In this document: piece by piece, positions 50,904 to 55,000 of the stretch | Layout: each line of letters begins with the position of its first letter | How positions within the stretch are numbered: the stretch's first letter is position 1 | DNA from: Mesostigma viride | Taxonomy: Eukaryota > Streptophyta > Mesostigmatophyceae > Mesostigmatales > Mesostigmataceae | Direction: 5' to 3' | DNA length: 55,000 nucleotides | Assembly (NCBI GenBank): GCA_009746045.1 | Contig: RPFO01000076.1 | Coordinates: forward strand, 4,823,275 to 4,878,274 | Made by a program: the position numbers and the translations under genes | Notes under the pieces: generated by a model | The model's input: only the letters and a program-made list of their open reading frames with translations | Told to the model about the DNA's origin: nothing | Databases searched by the model: none

Positions 50904-52849
50904 CTGTCAGGGGTGAGGGCTTTAGGGGTGAGAAGATCGCGGGCAGGAGGCAATTCAGAATCCTTGTACTCTACCCCTTTCATGGCAGCCACCATAGGCA
51001 ATGAGAGACCCCGAGCAGCGACATCGAGGGAAAAATTATTCAATCGCATGCAGCCAAACCCCGCTCGGGACAGCTGTGTGCTGCTCACTGTAACCCCGGG
51101 TAGCGTCAAGAACGGCTGTCCTAATAAGGCGGGCCCATCATACCCCTCTACCACACACATGGGCGTGTCTGCGCCGAGTATGGTTAAGGGAAATTCCCCC
51201 AGGACCTTGTAGGACCCTGACCTAGCAAAATCAGTGACCTGAGTCCAATGAGAGGGCAGCAAAGGAAAGTCTACACAGTTGGCCCCGATAATAGAGACCT
51301 GGGCCTGGGTATCAATGAGGAGCCCACAATTCAGCGCCCTAGAGGTTAACAAGGAAGAGATGACTGCAGTGCTCGGGCCCAGCTGAGGGGGTACGCCTGC
51401 AGTCTGTGGTGGGCGGCGAAGGGAGCCTAACCCCATGTTATTGTCCCGGCGCAGCCCTAGAACAATCTTGCTGAGCAACCCACCACCCCGGCGAGGCTGA
51501 CTAACGGCAGCCGGACCCTGGCTAACGGCAGGGGTAATGCCCTCCCTACTACCCTCGCGCAGGTCAGCAGGGGGCTCGCGAGCTAAGCTCTGCACATCTG
51601 CAGCAAGTGCCACCAGATCACCGTCCTCCTCAACATGCTCATCGTCCTCTACCTCCCGAGCTTCGGCAGACATTTGCATAGGGTCAGAGGCAGGCATGGG
51701 TAAAAGAGGGGCAATCACGTCACCTGGTGGAGGCCGCAAGAAGTTGTCCGCGTCCTCGTAGTAGTGCAGAAGGCGCTCCCACGCACTTGTGTTCGGTTGA
51801 TAGTGCTTGAGCTTGCTCCACGGGATGTGGTGTTGCTTGTCCTGCAAGGAAACAACGGCCTTGCGCACACTCCCATCCACGGACACTACCGTGGCTGGAC
51901 CATTCCACTGTCCCCTCTTTCCAAAGGGGCCCTCTTTATGCACCCAAACCAGGTCTCCTACACTATAGGCGGTAACCGGCCTACGTGTATCCCTTCGTAC
52001 CAGGTTGGCAAATCTACCCTGCAAATGGCGTGCCCACTCCTCTTCTATCTCTGGTGGGTAGTGGCCGTGCTGCAATCCCTCAGCTGTTATCACCACATTG
52101 CGAGAAGGAATGGACAACAACACACGCCGATTAAGGCATGCACAAATCCGCAACGCCCACATGAGGCGGGCTGCGTATGCTGAAAGGGATGCATCACCTT
52201 GTCTCCGTGCAGCTTGCTTGAATTCTTGCACGGCACGCTCCACTATACCCTGACCAGTGTGGTCCTCACGCCCAACTGTCTTGAGGCATTCAAATCCAGG
52301 CTGGCCCTCTAGACACGCGAACTGCCTGTCCATCTGTATTGACTCGAGTGGTGAGAAAAAGGACGAAGAGACATCAATGGCTTCTGCCAGGTCGGCGGCT
52401 TCCATATGACGCAAAGGAACTACAGCTACGTTGTGAGCATATCTATCTATTGCAATAAAGTATGGCATGTGTGCCCAGAACAGCACATCACCTACGATTT
52501 CCCCCTTTCTCGCAGGTGGATGCTTTACATGGTGGCGAGGAGGCTTGGGGCCCGACGATTGACATTGTGGACAATTTTCGTAACACTCACGACATGCTTC
52601 CAGCATTGGCGCCCCACCAAAAGCCCTAGCAAACTTGTAAGCGTTTGTTCCATGGCCAAAGAAGATGTGAAACCGAGACGCACAGGCATACTTGAAAATT
52701 GGATCTGTATTGATCAAGTTTGATATTGCCTTAACATCCGCAGCATCGGCCATAAAACTGCCTACATCGTCTACTGCCAGGAGCCTCCTATGCTCCATAG
52801 CGCTGTCCTGCCCTGGGGCCTTCAGTTTTCCTGAGCATTGCGCACCCAC
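50816..52849 (-). CDS. pol: Integrase-protease of element D
   Basis: 677 codons opening with GTG inside the end of gag. Integrase: H61-x4-H66, C93-x2-C96, D121 (IVGDVLFW), D174 (IQMDRQF), E204 (GIVERAV), again D-x29-E; then an SH3-like tail (YSVGDLVWVHKEGPFGKRGQ). An acidic linker (~360-430) precedes a retropepsin-like domain: D513-T-Q-A (LLIDTQAQVSII) and LLGQPF at 575-580. The last ~25 residues after DSWG are in the wrong frame. Start and end are both -1 junctions: gag overlaps by 28 bp. The order integrase then protease is the same as in B. Confidence 0.9.
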   Translation of the reverse strand: MGAQCSGKLKAPGQDSAMEHRRLLAVDDVGSFMADAADVKAISNLINTDPIFKYACASRFHIFFGHGTNAYKFARAFGGAPMLEACRECYENCPQCQSSGPKPPRHHVKHPPARKGEIVGDVLFWAHMPYFIAIDRYAHNVAVVPLRHMEAADLAEAIDVSSSFFSPLESIQMDRQFACLEGQPGFECLKTVGREDHTGQGIVERAVQEFKQAARRQGDASLSAYAARLMWALRICACLNRRVLLSIPSRNVVITAEGLQHGHYPPEIEEEWARHLQGRFANLVRRDTRRPVTAYSVGDLVWVHKEGPFGKRGQWNGPATVVSVDGSVRKAVVSLQDKQHHIPWSKLKHYQPNTSAWERLLHYYEDADNFLRPPPGDVIAPLLPMPASDPMQMSAEAREVEDDEHVEEDGDLVALAADVQSLAREPPADLREGSREGITPAVSQGPAAVSQPRRGGGLLSKIVLGLRRDNNMGLGSLRRPPQTAGVPPQLGPSTAVISSLLTSRALNCGLLIDTQAQVSIIGANCVDFPLLPSHWTQVTDFARSGSYKVLGEFPLTILGADTPMCVVEGYDGPALLGQPFLTLPGVTVSSTQLSRAGFGCMRLNNFSLDVAARGLSLPMVAAMKGVEYKDSELPPARDLLTPKALTPDSWGLASTMLPLKAPCPSMMLPGTSQPRKG

Positions 52850-53778
52850 GTGAACCGCTGGCGCCTAATAGGCCCAGCCTTGCCAACATTGTCCGCCTGG
52901 TTGGCAGCAGTCCGCGACTTGCAAAACCGGGCCTTGTGCCCTGGCTTGTGGCACTTGCCACACAGGTTCGTCCCCAACGGGAAAGCCTTGTTGGCCTTGC
53001 AGGTCTCGCGGGTGTGACCAGTCCCCTGGCAGCGAGGACACTTCAGGCGCCCGTCACCGGCGCCAAAAACGGCCCTGATGGCAGGGCCATCGGCATTGAC
53101 TGCTGGCGTCGGCTTCACGGCACCCTTGCCGGCCAGCTCCTGAGCAGCGCCACCGAGCGCCATGATCTCGCGGATGCAGGCGAAAGCAGCAGCCTTGCTC
53201 GCCAGCTTCTCCTTGGTCAGGACGGACGCCAGACTCTGCACGGTGCTTTCTGACATAGCACCGCTGCCAAGGGCCTTGCCCAAGAACAGGACCACCGAAA
53301 AATCATCAGCAAATTTTAGATTGGTTTCTTCGAGCATCCGCTCGAAGGCCAGCGTGGCCTTGGCAGTGTCACCGGACACTTCGAACGTCAGAATCTGCAT
53401 GACGTCCTTGATGGACTTCACCAGCCCTGTCGGCGCGAGAAGCTCAGTGAGCCGCTCAAGGAACTGATTCCAGTCCCATGCCTTCTCCTGGGCGATCCGA
53501 ATCAGGTCCCGCACCGCCTGCGGCCCTTTGCTGGCCAGTGGAGCCCCCCGCAAGATCCGAAAAATCTGCGCGGGAGTCTTCACTACCGTGCGGACTTTCT
53601 CCTCCCAGGCCTTGATTGCCCAGACAAAGTCACGGTTTTCCTTGTCCGTAGCCTTGTAGGCCAACGGCTCTGGCAGCATGCGAACCACCAGTTCGTGCTG
53701 TCGCAGCTCCTTGTAAGCATCGGCACCATCGCCAGTCAACTGAATGGCGTCCGTGTCGGAACGGGAGCCGCGAGCCAT
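52822..53778 (-). CDS. gag: Gag of element D with two zinc knuckles
   Basis: ATG 53778 (MARGSRSDTDAIQ) is the likely start, giving 318 residues; the frame stays open to 53829, but those codons are leader and LTR. A helical core (LVVRMLPEPLAYKATDKENR; AWDWNQFLERLTELLAPTGL) is followed by two C-x2-C-x4-H-x4-C knuckles at 247-260 (CPRCQGTGHTRETC) and 273-286 (CGKCHKPGHKARFC), then a basic tail. It stops at TGA after GAA AAC, with the pol frame in the -1 phase across the last 28 bp. Family role: capsid and RNA packaging. Confidence 0.9.
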   Translation of the reverse strand: MARGSRSDTDAIQLTGDGADAYKELRQHELVVRMLPEPLAYKATDKENRDFVWAIKAWEEKVRTVVKTPAQIFRILRGAPLASKGPQAVRDLIRIAQEKAWDWNQFLERLTELLAPTGLVKSIKDVMQILTFEVSGDTAKATLAFERMLEETNLKFADDFSVVLFLGKALGSGAMSESTVQSLASVLTKEKLASKAAAFACIREIMALGGAAQELAGKGAVKPTPAVNADGPAIRAVFGAGDGRLKCPRCQGTGHTRETCKANKAFPLGTNLCGKCHKPGHKARFCKSRTAANQADNVGKAGPIRRQRFTWVRNAQEN

Positions 53779-54111
53779 TGTAAATAGCAGCTTTTGAGTA
53801 CGAGGTGAGATTGAGAATGATGTTTGCAAGAATGCGGCACTAGGTGCCTGGGTTTATTATCAATTTATATGTTTACAAGTCATGTGTGCAACCCCAAGAT
53901 TGCGATAGGCCTTATCGACATTGCACCAATCACATCTCATGTGCATTTGCGATTTCCAAGAGGCACACTGAACTAGCGTTACGCCAGCGTTGCACAATGC
54001 TTCTAGACGCTTCTAGAACCATTTACAAATATCCATTAGCAGGGAATATTGCCGTATTTTTCTGCCCGCTGAAGGGGTGTTTTATCTCATCAATCCTTGG
54101 CACGACTTCAA

Positions 54112-54890
54112 AAAAGAGCCAATTTTACCCCGACTGCCACGAGTCCGGTTCTCAAATTCTCAAGTTCTCGGAGGGCGCCGCCCGAGATTAAATAAGAGGT
54201 ACCTTGAAATTAAATAAGAGGCATGCCTCTATCCAGATATATTTTTGGAGGCGAGTTTCTATTGGCGTTAAGTTGTAGTATAGTACGACAACGTGTCAGA
54301 CCGTATAATTTATTCCGACTTCTACATTCAGTTCACCGATTGGTCAAAAAAGGATCACTTATATCAAGGAAACAACAAAGATCAGTTATATACCCTACTT
54401 CTCCGTAAAATCTCATCGACCGGGTTTCGAAACAACCCACGAACGCCGTAGATGCACATCCAACGGAGCAAACAACGTCAAGACCGACGCGGCGCCAAAT
54501 AGTCGCCACGGTTCCTTTTCTGCGAGCCATTTTACAACGTACGTCGCGCCGCGTCGTGTACCCAAGCCCTTTTCTGAACGTGAGATCCAAAATCCGCTTG
54601 CCAGACCGGGAACTCCGTCCAATTAATTAATTAATTAATTAGACTCGTGCTCCCGTTGGTCCGTCCAATACCGTCGTGCATTGAATTGAATTGGAACATA
54701 AGTCCTTCTTTCCGTCACCCTTGACATGTTTTCGTACAATACTACAAATTAACGCCAATAGAAATTCGCCTCCGAACATATATCTCGATAGAGCCATGCC
54801 TCTTATTTAATTTCAAGGTACCTCTTAATTAATCTCGGCCCCCGCCCTCTGAGAATTCGAGAATTGAGAACTCTGGAGCCAATTTTACCC
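54112..54890. mobile_element. Non-autonomous foldback/MULE-like element, 779 bp
   Basis: Flanked by CGACTTCAA (54103-54111 and 54891-54899), present once in the intact LTR copy at 48863. Arms of about 150 bp (roughly 54146-54298 and 54723-54875) are inverted repeats, for example GGCGTTAA(g/t)TTGTAGTAT and ATGCCTCTTATTTAATTTCA. A 9-bp duplication with long inverted repeats suggests a Mutator-like origin. A 20-bp direct copy GAGCCAATTTTACCCCGACT lies at both ends, which is odd for simple TIRs. No coding capacity. Confidence 0.8.
54624..54659 (-). mobile_element. 36-bp LINE H-type 3' stub with 10-bp TSD
   Basis: The last 36 bp of LINE H (46021-46057 region: (TAAT)n plus GACTCGTGCTCCCGTTGG on the + strand) lie in the loop of the foldback element. 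TCCGTCCAAT occurs on both sides (54614-54623 and 54660-54669). It is a complete, extremely short 5'-truncated LINE insertion. Confidence 0.8.
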
Positions 54891-55000
54891 CGACTTCAAC
54901 AGCCTGACCGACAGTCAGTGCTCGACAGTCAGCGTGACCACTAATTATAATGCATCAACGTGGCTATGCTGCCACCATGATGATCATGCACACAAGCTGT

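Larger units (their letters stand above)
48568..55000 (-). mobile_element. LTR retroelement D (IN-PR-RT-RH type)
   Basis: Direct repeats starting TGAGATTGAGAATGATG lie at 48568 and 53808; in element orientation they end TCTCA. Between are gag (53778-52822), integrase-protease (52849-50816) and RT-RNase H (50903-49281), all minus strand. The element sits inside ORF1 of LINE H. Its upstream LTR continues past the window edge and contains a foldback insertion. Coding frames are whole apart from two -1 junctions. Confidence 0.88.
53808..55000 (-). repeat. 5' LTR of element D with foldback insertion (partial)
   Basis: 53808-54111 matches 48568-48871; homology resumes at 54891 and runs to the window end. 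The gap is the 779-bp insertion. The sequence between the LTR and gag (53779-53807) has no TGG-type primer-binding site. Confidence 0.88.

Noticed and set aside
52822-52849. Canonical -1 slippery heptamer at the gag/pol overlap of D
   Set aside because: The sequence before the stop is GGAAAAC, which does not fit XXXYYYZ; only the phase relation and the A-run are supported.

Overview
This window is eukaryotic nuclear DNA made almost entirely of transposable elements and simple repeats. I find no convincing host gene, tRNA, rRNA or CRISPR array. The eukaryotic signs are Ty1/copia LTR retrotransposons, LINEs with 3' tails and target-site duplications, a DNA transposon with a GT..AG intron, and long microsatellites. 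A microalga, perhaps a repeat-rich green alga, is plausible, but the sequence does not fix the taxon.

Layout. 1-4016 is an unbroken purine-only repeat. 4017-6274 has no gene. 6275-11948 is a decayed LTR retroelement on the minus strand ('A') whose 3' part is missing. 11949-23063 holds pieces of a related element ('E', minus strand), split by a duplicated segment (12546-14346) and by a 6.8-kb pogo-like DNA transposon (14507-21320) that itself carries a truncated LINE. 23349-36946 is a nearly full-length canonical copia element ('F') with 695-bp LTRs and a GTTAC target duplication. Inside F's protease region lies a younger element ('B', 25011-32837) with 622-bp LTRs. 36947-39791 holds a pol fragment of a third relative ('C', minus strand), cut by a second, truncated copy of F ('F2', 39792-41552). 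43044-45750 and 46021-48567 are two LINEs ('G' and 'H', minus strand). LINE H is interrupted by LTR element 'D' (48568 to the window end, minus strand), whose upstream LTR carries a 779-bp foldback element, which contains a 36-bp LINE stub.

The main point of interest is that B, D, C and A form one lineage distinct from canonical copia. Their pol order is integrase, then a retropepsin-like domain, then reverse transcriptase and RNase H, whereas copia is protease-integrase-RT-RNase H. The protease motif reads DT(N/Q)(S/A) instead of DTGA/DSGA, and integrase has D-x29-E spacing where F in the same window has D-x35-E. B is essentially intact: gag and pol share one frame divided by a single UGA, suggesting stop-codon readthrough. 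D has the same order with gag/pol and integrase-protease/RT junctions that both need a -1 frame change.
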